DNA of 64,000 bases from Planctomycetota bacterium (GTDB lineage Bacteria; Planctomycetota; Planctomycetia; Pirellulales; Pirellulaceae): NCBI GenBank assembly GCA_026692865.1, contig JAPLNI010000057.1, forward strand, positions 248,001-312,000. The letters run 5' to 3'. How positions within the stretch are numbered: position 1 is the stretch's first letter; every line of letters begins with the position of its first letter. Shown here piece after piece: positions 8,306 to 17,554 of this stretch. Below the pieces are notes generated by a model. That model worked only from the letters and a program-made list of their open reading frames with translations, did no database searches and was not told the DNA's origin. The position numbers were made by a program, and so were the translations under genes.

Positions 8306-9634
8306 ATGAGCCAATGCTGTTTTTGCAACTTGCTCTGCGAGCACCCGGAAGGAGTTTCGCACTCAAAAATTGACGATTCGACACCTGCAGAAAAAGCCGT
8401 TCCAGTTGCGGCTATCGATTGCCACATTCGCAATGAATCGCTAAAGCAGATTGCCTTGCGGCTTTCTCACCAGGATGCGCGTCAACCAAGAATTGATGGC
8501 AGCCCTGTTTCAATAGACCGAGCAATAGCGGCTGCAAAAAAGCTTCTTATTGCAAAGCAGGAAGCAGCGCTGCTTGTCACAGGCGACATTCGGACTGTCG
8601 AAACATCACGTGCCATACTTGCGTTCGCACTCGAAAACAATGTGATCCTGGACCCGTTCGGAAGCGATCCAGCGTTCGCTCAAATCCTTGCGACTCAACG
8701 CGGCGGCATGCTGTCGGCTTCGTTATCCGAAGTTCGATTTCGAAGCGACTGTATCGTTGTCGTTGGAAACGATGATTTAATTCAATCCATGCCACGGCTT
8801 CCTCATCTGCTTGCTCGTTCAAAACAGCAAGATTTACACAAGACGACCACTCGAGTCGTACTCATGGGTCGATGGTCAGCCGAGTCAATTAACTTATTCC
8901 GATCGCTTGATTGTGAAGTTCAAGCAATACAGATGGATCCATGCGATTTTCCAAAAGCAATTCGTGATTGGTCAAAGTTGTCATCCGAGGAGCGAATCCA
9001 GTCGGCTAGCTTGCCCTCTCGATGGCTACGCGCGGCAGAATACTTGACCATCGTTTGGGCCCCGAGCAATCTCCGCTTCGTTGAAAGCGATCTTTGGATT
9101 GAACGAGTACAAGGTTGGATCACAGAACAAAATGCCAGTCGACGCGTCGTCGGGCTTTCTTTGGCAGGAGCCTACCAAACGTTTCAGCAAGTTGCGACTT
9201 GGACAACTGGATTTCCTGGCCGAATGCGACTGAAATGTGCTCCTGATGGAGAGCTAGCCGTCGATTACCAACCGCATCGATTTCGTGCAGAAGCAATCGC
9301 TTCGCTCTCACCACGCCCCGTCGTGATGCAAGTCGATGACACGGCTATGAAGACGAAAAACAGTATCTCGATCGACGCAGACATCTTGATCGCACCATCC
9401 TGGTTACCGCTTTCGGAGAATGCGAATGTGCGAGAACAAAAAGTTGCACCGAAGATATTTCTACCGTGCCTACTGCCAGGATTCGAAGCAGCTTCTCAGT
9501 TCTTTCGCGCTGACTCTGTTTATTCTGTAAAGGTCGGGCCAACTGAGCCTGCGGTCGGTTCTTCTGTCGGTTCTGCGGTCGGTTCTTCTGTCGCCGATCT
9601 ACTTCAAGCTATCTCACCTGGGGCAACATTATGA
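8306..9634 (+). CDS. fhcB: Formylmethanofuran dehydrogenase subunit B-like protein (Fhc complex)
   Basis: About 442 residues, related to archaeal FwdB/FmdB and bacterial FhcB of the formyltransferase/hydrolase complex in tetrahydromethanopterin-linked formaldehyde oxidation. Cysteines at 4, 7, 11 and 39 recall the N-terminal FeS-type cluster of FwdB (CxxCxxxC). In methylotrophs FhcB has lost the molybdopterin-dependent redox activity and acts within the hydrolase complex; whether that holds here is inferred. The longer frame starts at 8204, but ATG 8306 has AGGTGA 4 nt upstream and places the cysteine motif at the very N-terminus, as expected. The C-terminus has a VGSS/VGSA repeat. The stop overlaps the fhcA start as ATGA. 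Assignment rests mainly on the adjacent, clearer fhcA. Confidence 0.82.
   Translation: MSQCCFCNLLCEHPEGVSHSKIDDSTPAEKAVPVAAIDCHIRNESLKQIALRLSHQDARQPRIDGSPVSIDRAIAAAKKLLIAKQEAALLVTGDIRTVETSRAILAFALENNVILDPFGSDPAFAQILATQRGGMLSASLSEVRFRSDCIVVVGNDDLIQSMPRLPHLLARSKQQDLHKTTTRVVLMGRWSAESINLFRSLDCEVQAIQMDPCDFPKAIRDWSKLSSEERIQSASLPSRWLRAAEYLTIVWAPSNLRFVESDLWIERVQGWITEQNASRRVVGLSLAGAYQTFQQVATWTTGFPGRMRLKCAPDGELAVDYQPHRFRAEAIASLSPRPVVMQVDDTAMKTKNSISIDADILIAPSWLPLSENANVREQKVAPKIFLPCLLPGFEAASQFFRADSVYSVKVGPTEPAVGSSVGSAVGSSVADLLQAISPGATL
9551..9598. repeat. 12-bp tandem repeat at the 3' end of fhcB
   Basis: Alternating units GCGGTCGGTTCT and TCTGTCGGTTCT (9551-9562, 9563-9574, 9575-9586) plus a decayed fourth unit to 9598 encode Val-Gly-Ser-Ser / Val-Gly-Ser-Ala repeats. 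The higher-order unit is 24 bp. All units keep the reading frame. Confidence 0.85.
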
Positions 9635-11277
9635 CCATCATCAAACTCTCAGGTGGGTTAGTGTGCGATCCTTCACAAAGTTCAACTTCCAACTCGATTG
9701 GGGATTTATACCTTACCGAACAGGGTGTCATCGCAACGCCAGATAAAAATGCTCGTATCGACTCGGAGTACAAGCTTGACAATCACGTCGTCATGGCCGG
9801 AGGGATCGATCTTCACACGCACATTGGTGGCGGTAAAGTCAACCTGGCACGTTTACTGCTTCCAGATCTTTATCAGCGTCCAGGAATGTCCGCAGCACAG
9901 ATCGATCGGACTGTCGAAAAGAGTCGCAGCACTATCTTGCGAGATGCAGGTAGGCCGTTAAGCTCGCCTGTTCCGGGGACTTGGGAAACGGGTCGAAGAT
10001 ATTTGGAGATGGGATACACCGCTTGCTTTGAGCCAGCGATTCTTCCTGCCAACGCCCGGCAATCTCACTTGGAAATGGAAGACACACCCTATTTGGACAC
10101 GGGTGGTTATTTGATGCTGGGAAACGACGAGCTTCTTTTGCAATGGATCCATGATGGCGTGCCACAATCGCAGATAACTGACTACGTGGGATGGATGCTA
10201 AAAGCGCATCGGTGCATTGCGGTGAAAGTCGTTAACGCGGGCGGAATCAGTGCCTTCAAATTCAATCAGCGAAAGCTAGACGTAGATTCAAAGCACTCTC
10301 ACTACAAAATCACTCCGCGAGCGATCTTAAGTACGCTATCTCAAGCTGTAGAAGATCTTGGCTTAGCACATCCGCTACACGTCCACTGCAGCAATCTCGG
10401 CGTTCCGGGAAACATCGAATCCACTTTGGCAACCATCGATGCCGTTGAAGGGCGTCGAGTTCACATCACTCACGCGCAGTTTCACTGCTACGGAAAATCT
10501 GGACCTCATGGGTTCTCATCCGAAGCGGCTACGCTTGCATCGCGAGTAAACGAAACGTCAAATCTGACAATTGATGTTGGACAGGTTCTCTTTGGGCAAA
10601 CGGTAACCATTTCTGGCGACACGATGCATCAATTCGAGAACCGAAGTTTTGCGACTCCCAGAAAGATGATTTTCCAAGACCTTGAGTGCCAAGCGGGGTG
10701 CGGCGTGTTGCCATTTCGGTATCGCCAAACCCAGTATGTCCACGGGCTTCAGTGGGCGATTGGGCTCGAGCTCTTTCTGCTCGTAGAGAATCCATGGCAA
10801 GTTTACCTCACGACAGACCACCCCAACGGAGCTCCGTTTTGTTCGTATCCGCATCTGATTCGTTTATTAATGGACTATGACTTCCGGATGTCCGTGTTCG
10901 AACAATTGCATCCCGATATTCGGGCGACGAGCACGCTACCTAAGCTGAAACGCGAGTACACCCTGGCTGAGATTGTGATCATGACACGGTCTGGTCCGGC
11001 TAAAGCGTTAGGACTGGATCGGATGGGGCACCTTCAACCCGGTGCGAGCGGGGACGTCGTCGTCTACCGTCAAGATTCAAACCCAACAACGTTGTTTTCG
11101 CGGCCTGAAATGGTCTTTCGAAATGGCGTTTTGATGTACCGCTCCGGCGAATTCCTTACGATTCCATCGAAAATCTCACACGTCGCCACGCCAAGATTTG
11201 ACTCAAGTATAGCCAAACACCTTGAAAAGTCATGGGGGCATTACTATTTACAATCCATGGCCAGTAGCGTTCTATAG
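9631..11277 (+). CDS. fhcA: Formylmethanofuran dehydrogenase subunit A (amidohydrolase subunit of the Fhc complex)
   Basis: A 548-residue amidohydrolase-superfamily protein matching FwdA/FhcA. The metal-site landmarks are all present: His62 and His64 in GGIDLHTHIGGGK, Lys199 in AVKVVNAGG (the position expected to be carboxylated), the histidines of LHVHCSN (250, 252) and VHITHAQFH (278, 281), and Asp396 in LTTDHPNGAPF. In the bacterial complex this subunit hydrolyses the formyl-methanofuran analogue to formate as the last step of H4MPT-linked C1 oxidation. It overlaps fhcB by 4 nt, giving a coupled fhcB-fhcA pair. fhcC and fhcD do not follow; the next gene is a DUF1549 protein. Confidence 0.93.
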   Translation: MTIIKLSGGLVCDPSQSSTSNSIGDLYLTEQGVIATPDKNARIDSEYKLDNHVVMAGGIDLHTHIGGGKVNLARLLLPDLYQRPGMSAAQIDRTVEKSRSTILRDAGRPLSSPVPGTWETGRRYLEMGYTACFEPAILPANARQSHLEMEDTPYLDTGGYLMLGNDELLLQWIHDGVPQSQITDYVGWMLKAHRCIAVKVVNAGGISAFKFNQRKLDVDSKHSHYKITPRAILSTLSQAVEDLGLAHPLHVHCSNLGVPGNIESTLATIDAVEGRRVHITHAQFHCYGKSGPHGFSSEAATLASRVNETSNLTIDVGQVLFGQTVTISGDTMHQFENRSFATPRKMIFQDLECQAGCGVLPFRYRQTQYVHGLQWAIGLELFLLVENPWQVYLTTDHPNGAPFCSYPHLIRLLMDYDFRMSVFEQLHPDIRATSTLPKLKREYTLAEIVIMTRSGPAKALGLDRMGHLQPGASGDVVVYRQDSNPTTLFSRPEMVFRNGVLMYRSGEFLTIPSKISHVATPRFDSSIAKHLEKSWGHYYLQSMASSVL

Positions 11278-11285
11278 GCCTTCTG

Positions 11286-11311
11286 ACCGATTTTTTCCGA
11301 GGTAAATCGGT
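11286..11311 (+). terminator. Possible terminator hairpin after fhcA
   Basis: ACCGATTT (11286-11293) pairs perfectly with AAATCGGT (11304-11311) around a 10-nt loop, 8 nt past the fhcA stop. No T-tract follows, so it is a weak candidate; it would separate the C1 genes from the DUF1549 gene. Confidence 0.35.
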
Positions 11312-11496
11312 ACTATGGATGAATTCTGGAGCTGAAATCGGCGTAATATGGGGCTTCATTCAGCTAGAATTTAGGTGCTGTAGAAACGATTTTGTTGAAA
11401 TAAGAGTACATCGACAAGGTCGGCTTCGCTCTCAAGGTGTCCTCGTCAGGGGGACTTCCAAGCCAAGATCGTGTCACGGAAGTGATAGGTAAATCA

Positions 11497-13230
11497 ATGT
11501 CGTCATCACCACTAAAAACCATGCTTCGAATTTGTTCGCCTCGGTTTATTGTGACTATGGTTGCGGGCTTTGCTCTCATGGTCTTGGGGGCTGTTACATC
11601 GCCAATCGTTTCTGCCGCAACCTCGGGTTCGCCTCAAAAAGGAGGTTCACCTTCAGTTCCTCCTCAGGTCGAGAAGATCAACACTTCGATAGCCGCCACC
11701 TGGAAGGACTACTCGCTGAAGCCATCGCCGATGGAAGATGATCTCAAATGGTGCCGACGTGTCTTCTTGAACATTCTCGGTCGAATTCCGAGCTTCGAAG
11801 AGATCCAAGAGTTCGCAAAAGACAAATCCCCCAACCGCAAGCAACTCTTGGTCGACCGACTTCTGAATGACGATCGCTACACAGAAGAGTACGCTGCAAA
11901 TTGGTCAACTATCTGGGCAAACGTATTGATTGGTCGTAACGGTGGGATGGAAGATCGTTCGTTGACGAACCGCGAAGGGATGCTGAAGTACCTTCGAGAC
12001 TGTTTCGCAAGGAACCGACCTTACAACGACATGGTTTATGAATTGGTAACTGCAACGGGCTCTTCGAAGCCCGGCACCGAAAACTTTAACGGTGCAACCA
12101 ATTTCTTGGCTATGAAGGTCAATGAAGAAGAAGGCGTGCAAGCCACCTCGGCTGTTTCTCGAACATTCCTCGGACTACAAGTGCAATGCACACAATGCCA
12201 CAACCATCCGTTCAACGAATGGAAGCAGCAAAAATTCTGGGAGTTTAACGCCTTCTTCCGACAAACTAAATCATTACGTCGATTCATTTCAGGAACTCGA
12301 GATGTTGCTCATATCGAATTGGTTGATGAAGACTTCTCGGGTGAAAGCCGTCGACCGGACAAAGCGGATTTGTTTTACCAAATGCGAAATGGTGTAACGA
12401 AGGTAGCTTACCCAGTATTCGTAGACGGAACCGCAATTGATAAGAGTGGTTACGTACAACAAATCAATCGACGTCAAGAGCTTGGTAAGCTCATGATGCA
12501 AAGCCCTTATATGGACAAGATGATTGTCAATCGAATGTGGGCTCACTTCATGACCTACGGTTTCACTCGGCCAATCGATGATCTCGGACCACACAACCCA
12601 TCCTCTAACCCAGAGTTGCTCGAAGAGCTTGGTAAAGAATTTAGGAATTCATCGTATGACCTGAAGCAATTAATGACATGGATAGTACTGTCTGATCCAT
12701 ATCAACGATCTTCCCGCATCACAGCAGATAACGTAACCGACGACCCTACTGTGGGTGAGCCGCCTCGATTCACGCATTTCTACGCCAAGCAAATGAGAGC
12801 TGAGGAGCTGTATCAGTCGCTCGTCGTGGCAACTCAAGCGGATAGAAAAGGTTCGTTGGAAGAACAAGAGCAACGCCGAAGTAACTGGCTTCGTCAATTC
12901 GTTGTAGCCTTCGGTACTGACGAAGGAGACGAGACATCGACGTTCAACGGTTCGATTCCTCAATCGCTGATGATGTTCAACGGCGACTTGATGAAGGAAG
13001 CGACAAGCTTGGAGGCGGGATCTTGGTTGCAAAGAATAAGCACGACTGCGGCACCTGCCGCAGAAAAAGTGCAGTATCTATTCGCAGCGGGGCTTGCTCG
13101 AAAAGCGAAACCTGAAGAACTCAACACAGCCAAATCTCTTTTGGACGCCCGCAAGAATGATACGGCAGCAATGCTTCAAGATCTTTGGTGGGCAATTCTC
13201 AATAGCAACGAATTTATTATCAATCACTAG
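11497..13230 (+). CDS. DUF1549 and DUF1553 domain protein (planctomycete cytochrome-like)
   Basis: About 577 residues. A signal peptide/anchor (FIVTMVAGFALMVLGAVTSP) is followed by a DUF1549 domain (WCRRVFLNILGRIPSFEEI, LLVDRLLNDDRYTEEYA) containing a haem-type CTQCH motif at Cys231, Cys234 and His235 followed by NHPFNEWKQ. A C-terminal DUF1553 domain follows (VNRMWAHFMTYGFTRPIDDL, FNGDLMKEAT). The family is abundant in Planctomycetes, lies outside the cytoplasm and has no proven function; covalent haem binding is plausible but unproven. A longer frame begins at GTG 11437; ATG 11497 is preceded by ATAGGTAA and starts just before the signal segment, so it was chosen. It is followed after 32 nt by its usual DUF1501 partner. 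Confidence 0.92.
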   Translation: MSSSPLKTMLRICSPRFIVTMVAGFALMVLGAVTSPIVSAATSGSPQKGGSPSVPPQVEKINTSIAATWKDYSLKPSPMEDDLKWCRRVFLNILGRIPSFEEIQEFAKDKSPNRKQLLVDRLLNDDRYTEEYAANWSTIWANVLIGRNGGMEDRSLTNREGMLKYLRDCFARNRPYNDMVYELVTATGSSKPGTENFNGATNFLAMKVNEEEGVQATSAVSRTFLGLQVQCTQCHNHPFNEWKQQKFWEFNAFFRQTKSLRRFISGTRDVAHIELVDEDFSGESRRPDKADLFYQMRNGVTKVAYPVFVDGTAIDKSGYVQQINRRQELGKLMMQSPYMDKMIVNRMWAHFMTYGFTRPIDDLGPHNPSSNPELLEELGKEFRNSSYDLKQLMTWIVLSDPYQRSSRITADNVTDDPTVGEPPRFTHFYAKQMRAEELYQSLVVATQADRKGSLEEQEQRRSNWLRQFVVAFGTDEGDETSTFNGSIPQSLMMFNGDLMKEATSLEAGSWLQRISTTAAPAAEKVQYLFAAGLARKAKPEELNTAKSLLDARKNDTAAMLQDLWWAILNSNEFIINH

Positions 13231-13262
13231 CAGGCAACCTCTCAATAATCTAGGAACTCACT

Positions 13263-14540
13263 ATGTGGAATCGTTTTGCAACACCTTCGGGAATGGATCG
13301 TCGACACTTCATGTCGCATATGGCGGGTGCGTCGGCTTTGATGGGTTCATCCCTTGCGATGGGCAACTCGCTACGCCTGCATGCTGATGAGATGAAGAAG
13401 AACAATAAGAGTGCGATCTTGCTGTGGATGGGGGGCGGACCGGCTACGATCGACCTCTGGGATTTGAAACCTGGTACATCGAATGGCGGACCATTCAAGC
13501 CCATCGCTACCAGTGGTTCGGCTCAGATTTGCGAACACTTGCCGTTGATGGCCAAGCAGATGCACAACATGGCGATCGTTCGATCGATGAGCACACGTGA
13601 GGCTGACCATAATCGTGGTCGATACTATATGCACACGGGATTCGTTCCTGATCCGAACATTGAACACCCCAGCTATGGTTCAGTTATCGCGCACGAGCTG
13701 ATGGGGCAACGAGAAGGACTTACAATTCCTCCGTTTGTTTCAGTCGGTGGTGCAAGCGAAGGTCCTGGTTTCTTGGGCATGGCATGGGCTCCATTCGCGG
13801 TTTCCAACAATGGTCGCGTCCGTGATTTGGGAAGCCCTGATAGCTTGGATCAACAACGGCTTATGCAACGAATGGCTGCTTTGAACATGATCGAAACAGG
13901 CTTTAACAATCAAAAGCGTGGCTCGGCTGGCGAAGATCATAGAAAGATCCTTGGAAAAACTTTGGATGTGATGACCAGCAAGCAGATGGAGGCATTCAAG
14001 GTCGACAAAGAGCCTGCGGAAGTTCGCGAACGATACGGTCGTGGTTTCGGTGAAGGCTGCTTGCTCGCTCGACGATTGGTCGAAGCAGGTGTCCCGTTTG
14101 TGGAAGTCGACTTGGGTGGCTGGGACATGCACATGAACATTCATACGACTTTGTCGACTACCAAATTGCCTGAGTTGGACAAAGCGATGAGTGCCCTCAT
14201 GGAGGATCTTGCTCAACGAGGATTGTTAGAGAACACGGCCGTGATTTGGATGGGTGAGTTCGGACGAACTCCGAGAATTAACGGCGATGCAGGACGCGAT
14301 CACTGGGCTCGCGCTTGGAGCACAGTGGTTGGCGGAGCTGGTATCAAGGGTGGAATCGCCGTGGGTGCGACCAATGAAGACGGAACCGAGATTGCATCGG
14401 AGCCTTACTCGTCCGAGGATTTGATGGCCTCGGTTTGTAAGGCACTTGGCATATCTTTGGAGACAACTTTCCAGTCGCGAAGTGGTCGTCCGATGAAAAT
14501 TGCAAACGGCGGGAAGATCATTACCGAGCTCTTTGCTTAG
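13263..14540 (+). CDS. DUF1501 domain protein (alkaline phosphatase-like fold), Tat-type signal
   Basis: A 425-residue exported protein. The N-terminus MDRRHFMSHMAGASALMG resembles a twin-arginine signal. DUF1501 landmarks are LLWMGGGPATIDLWDLKPG, VEVDLGGWDMHMNIH and GEFGRTPRINGDAGRDHW, the last being a probable metal-binding region by analogy with the sulfatase/alkaline phosphatase superfamily. It lies 32 nt after the DUF1549/DUF1553 gene; this pairing recurs across planctomycete genomes and suggests one extracytoplasmic system. The reaction is unknown. The ECF sigma gene follows after about 120 nt on the same strand. Confidence 0.93.
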   Translation: MWNRFATPSGMDRRHFMSHMAGASALMGSSLAMGNSLRLHADEMKKNNKSAILLWMGGGPATIDLWDLKPGTSNGGPFKPIATSGSAQICEHLPLMAKQMHNMAIVRSMSTREADHNRGRYYMHTGFVPDPNIEHPSYGSVIAHELMGQREGLTIPPFVSVGGASEGPGFLGMAWAPFAVSNNGRVRDLGSPDSLDQQRLMQRMAALNMIETGFNNQKRGSAGEDHRKILGKTLDVMTSKQMEAFKVDKEPAEVRERYGRGFGEGCLLARRLVEAGVPFVEVDLGGWDMHMNIHTTLSTTKLPELDKAMSALMEDLAQRGLLENTAVIWMGEFGRTPRINGDAGRDHWARAWSTVVGGAGIKGGIAVGATNEDGTEIASEPYSSEDLMASVCKALGISLETTFQSRSGRPMKIANGGKIITELFA

Positions 14541-14664
14541 TGAGAGTTACCTAAAGGCAAGCATGTGACTACGATAGAGGAGTGTTTCAACCAGAGTGTT
14601 TGCTCTGATATACGTTGCAACGACTCTCAACATTCGATGGACCATAGCAGCGGGCACTTTAGTT

Positions 14665-15204
14665 ATGAAAGTTGACAGTTTGGACGCGTCGTCCCGCACA
14701 GATTACCCTGACTGGCCTGAAGCAGCCGAGTTTATCGAGAAACACCAGACAGGTGTCTGGCGGTTTTTACGAGCGATCGGCTGCGATGGCTCGCTCGCTG
14801 ACGATTTGACTCAGGAGACTTTCCTATCGGTTCTTCGTCGACCGATTGAAATCGTCAATGACGCAGCAAGCGCGAGTTATTTGCGTCGTGTGGCTTACCA
14901 CTTGCTGATCACAAGCAAGCGTCGAAGTGCTCGAACGGTGGTGACAAGTTCGATGGAAGTGTTTGAAAAGGACTGGATGCGATGGGCTGGCGAAGATTCA
15001 GGGGAGACAGCTATTGATGCGTTGACTGATTGTTTCGATCGGTTGACTGAACGGGCACAACTTGCACTGCGAATGCGTTTCTCGGAGCAAGCAACACGAG
15101 AGGAAATCGCAAGCGAACTTGGGATTACCGAACACGGTGCAAAGAATTTAATGCAACGGGCAAAAGGGCTTCTCCGCGAATGCGTCGAGGCAAAAATCAA
15201 ATGA
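14665..15204 (+). CDS. RNA polymerase sigma factor, ECF (sigma-70 family)
   Basis: A small sigma factor of about 179 residues. Region 2 is seen as FLRAIGCDGSLADDLTQETF with YLRRVAYHLLITSKRR, and region 4 as a helix-turn-helix (ATREEIASELGITEHGAK) followed by NLMQRAKGLLREC. There is no region 3 between them, as expected for ECF factors. The open frame extends back to GTG 14596, but ATG 14665 starts just ahead of region 2 and was chosen; neither has a clear Shine-Dalgarno. The stop overlaps the start of the next gene as ATGA, an arrangement typical of a sigma factor with its regulator. Target promoters were not identified. Confidence 0.92.
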   Translation: MKVDSLDASSRTDYPDWPEAAEFIEKHQTGVWRFLRAIGCDGSLADDLTQETFLSVLRRPIEIVNDAASASYLRRVAYHLLITSKRRSARTVVTSSMEVFEKDWMRWAGEDSGETAIDALTDCFDRLTERAQLALRMRFSEQATREEIASELGITEHGAKNLMQRAKGLLRECVEAKIK

Positions 15205-17402
15205 ATAAAGCAAACTCAGAACAGATATTGGAATCCTTTCTAAGCGAATACTTAGATGATTCGACTCCCCAAAAAATCAACGTCGTTGAATTGCAGACAC
15301 GTACAATCGATCCCCAAACAGTGATTCGATTCGACGCAGCATCCAAGGCAGCAGACAAAGGCTGGGCTGGCTCAACAGGTCGCCAATCAGTCATCGCAGC
15401 ACATCACCCTCGACGAGTGAAACTACGTACACCTTCGCTTTGGACGAAGTCGCTCTATCTCCTGTCTGGAGTTGCCGCCGGCGCCCTCCTAGCCTTCGGC
15501 TCTTGGAGCTTCCTAAAAGAAGAAAAGGGGTCAGGTCTGATTAATTCGCAGTCGACGCTCGCGAACTCGGAATTGGACCTTACAGATAAGCAACCCAAAA
15601 CGACCGATAACGAAATAATCGCCGAAACTTCTCCTGCGATAGGAAACCCGGAACTCCTATCGATGGACTCGGTCCCATTTCCTACGAACACTTCGAAAGG
15701 TTCGAGCAAGACCGATCGATCAAATGTTGCTGAAATATCGAGAAGGCCATCCATTTCGGGTACCTCCGTTGTTTTAAACTCGGACCAGCTAGTCTCTCTT
15801 GTAGACGATCAAATGGAGTATATGTGGAAACTCCGAGGAGTGAATCCAACTTCAGCGATCGCCGATGAACAATGGCTTCAACGAGCCTCGCTCACGGTTC
15901 TCGGAAAACTAGTTTCTTCCGAAGACCAAGCGAAGTTTCTATCAGACAAGTCCACAACGCGACGTGAAAACTGGCTGGATCGAGCGACTCAAAGCGATGA
16001 ATTTTTTCAACATTGGTCAAACAAATTTGCAAACGCGATTCTCCCAAAGTCAGAATCCACCGAGTCGTCCGATTCCCTTGCGGATCGTACAAGATTTAAA
16101 GCATGGCTTCAAAATCGTTTACAAGCGTCGGTTCCACTGAACGAGATTGTTTACGATGTTCTGGTTGCACAAGGTAGTCTGTTAGCGAATGCTTCGGACC
16201 ACTCCCCTCAAGCCTACTGGTGGGCTCAGGTTGCAGCCAACGAGGATCATTCTCGGGCAACCAATGCAATCACAAGCAATCTTTTAGGACAACGTGGCAG
16301 TTGTATACGATGTCACGATTCAAACGCAGGAAGCAGGCAATCGCTTTCGAACTCGCCCAGCAGCAACGATCCATTAAATCAACCGTCAGTATCGCGGGAT
16401 GACTATTGGAATCTTGCTTCGGTTGTAAGCGGCATTAGCGTCTCGGGAAAAAAAGGTGCCGGCAGCAATAAATCAAACGATGCGCAATCGGTCGCAGCTA
16501 ATCAAGAGCAGAAATCGACCAGTCGAACAGTAGGTTATGCTGAAGATTGGCATACTCTTTTCTACGAACGGCTTGATCGGTCATTGATGGCCGCTAAGAC
16601 GAAGCTTCCCAACGGCGTAGAATTGACGGCTCCTTCTGAGAAGCGACCAACTTCGAAAGATGCAATAAGAAAAAACATTGAGCAACTTGCAAGCTGGATC
16701 ACTAGCACTCCGACGTTCGATCAACGTCAGGTCAACTGGGTTTGGGAATCCATGCTCGGACAGCCTCTGCAAAATAGGTACTTAATAGTCGACTCAGAGG
16801 GCTTAGTTGAAAAGCACGAGCTCTTAGAAGCACTCGGCACTCAACTTCGTGGTTCACAGTTTAACTTGGCAAAGCTTGTCAAAGCAATCGCTCTTACGAA
16901 TGCTTTCCAACTAGAGTCGCAATCGTGCGATCCAATATTGTACATCACCAGTACGCCGCAGGAGCTCGCTGACTACCAACAACGACAGCATCTATTTGCG
17001 TCGTTTCCCGCGACGATGGACCCTTCGTTTAGATCGCTCAAGAATGTTGCCACTTGGTTCCGCAAATCGCATTCGTCCGTTTTGGGACAGCCTTCCTTTG
17101 ACGCAACTAAACTTCCCAAATTGAAAGATGGCGGAAAGCCCGAAAGTGCTGCTCCAGAAGTAACACCGGCACAGACCCAGTTTATCGTAAGGTCACGCGT
17201 GTTGCCGAAAGGATTGATCACGGAGGTCGAACAGTGGCTCAAGAGTTCGATGCCTTGGGAGGAATTGGTCGATCATGCGTTTTATCTGGCGGATGATGCC
17301 CCAGCAACAAAACTTGAGCAAATGTCAGCACGCGAATTGCTCAATAGTACTCGTGATCGCCGACAAGCGATCCAGCGTATACTTGCTTCTCAATTACCTT
17401 AG
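15201..17402 (+). CDS. Membrane-anchored DUF1549/DUF1553-like protein, putative anti-sigma regulator
   Basis: About 733 residues. A cytoplasmic-looking N-terminus of some 80 residues (NSEQILESFLSEYLDD) precedes one transmembrane helix (near 84-105, YLLSGVAAGALLAFGSWSFL), a Ser/Thr-rich linker, a divergent DUF1549 domain with CIRCH at Cys368/Cys371/His372, and a DUF1553-like C-terminus (NWVWESMLGQPL). ATG 15201 overlaps the sigma stop by 4 nt and has GAGG 9 nt upstream; an in-frame ATG at 15180 is less likely. The single-helix topology and the coupling to an ECF gene are those of anti-sigma factors, but no zinc-type HxxxCxxC anti-sigma motif is present. A sensor whose outer domain is cytochrome-like is inference; it could also be merely a target of the sigma factor. 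Confidence 0.8.
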   Translation: MNKANSEQILESFLSEYLDDSTPQKINVVELQTRTIDPQTVIRFDAASKAADKGWAGSTGRQSVIAAHHPRRVKLRTPSLWTKSLYLLSGVAAGALLAFGSWSFLKEEKGSGLINSQSTLANSELDLTDKQPKTTDNEIIAETSPAIGNPELLSMDSVPFPTNTSKGSSKTDRSNVAEISRRPSISGTSVVLNSDQLVSLVDDQMEYMWKLRGVNPTSAIADEQWLQRASLTVLGKLVSSEDQAKFLSDKSTTRRENWLDRATQSDEFFQHWSNKFANAILPKSESTESSDSLADRTRFKAWLQNRLQASVPLNEIVYDVLVAQGSLLANASDHSPQAYWWAQVAANEDHSRATNAITSNLLGQRGSCIRCHDSNAGSRQSLSNSPSSNDPLNQPSVSRDDYWNLASVVSGISVSGKKGAGSNKSNDAQSVAANQEQKSTSRTVGYAEDWHTLFYERLDRSLMAAKTKLPNGVELTAPSEKRPTSKDAIRKNIEQLASWITSTPTFDQRQVNWVWESMLGQPLQNRYLIVDSEGLVEKHELLEALGTQLRGSQFNLAKLVKAIALTNAFQLESQSCDPILYITSTPQELADYQQRQHLFASFPATMDPSFRSLKNVATWFRKSHSSVLGQPSFDATKLPKLKDGGKPESAAPEVTPAQTQFIVRSRVLPKGLITEVEQWLKSSMPWEELVDHAFYLADDAPATKLEQMSARELLNSTRDRRQAIQRILASQLP

Positions 17403-17554
17403 AATACGCAGACCGAATCCAGGTTTGTGATAAGGGCGGCTAATTGCAAAGAATTCCCTTTGCAGCGTTCACCTGAGTCATGTTTTCTCGATTTGCGTTT
17501 TTGGTCGTGTGATCTCATTGTTGTCTCGTGCTTTTTCCGTGAAGTCGTTCTTTG

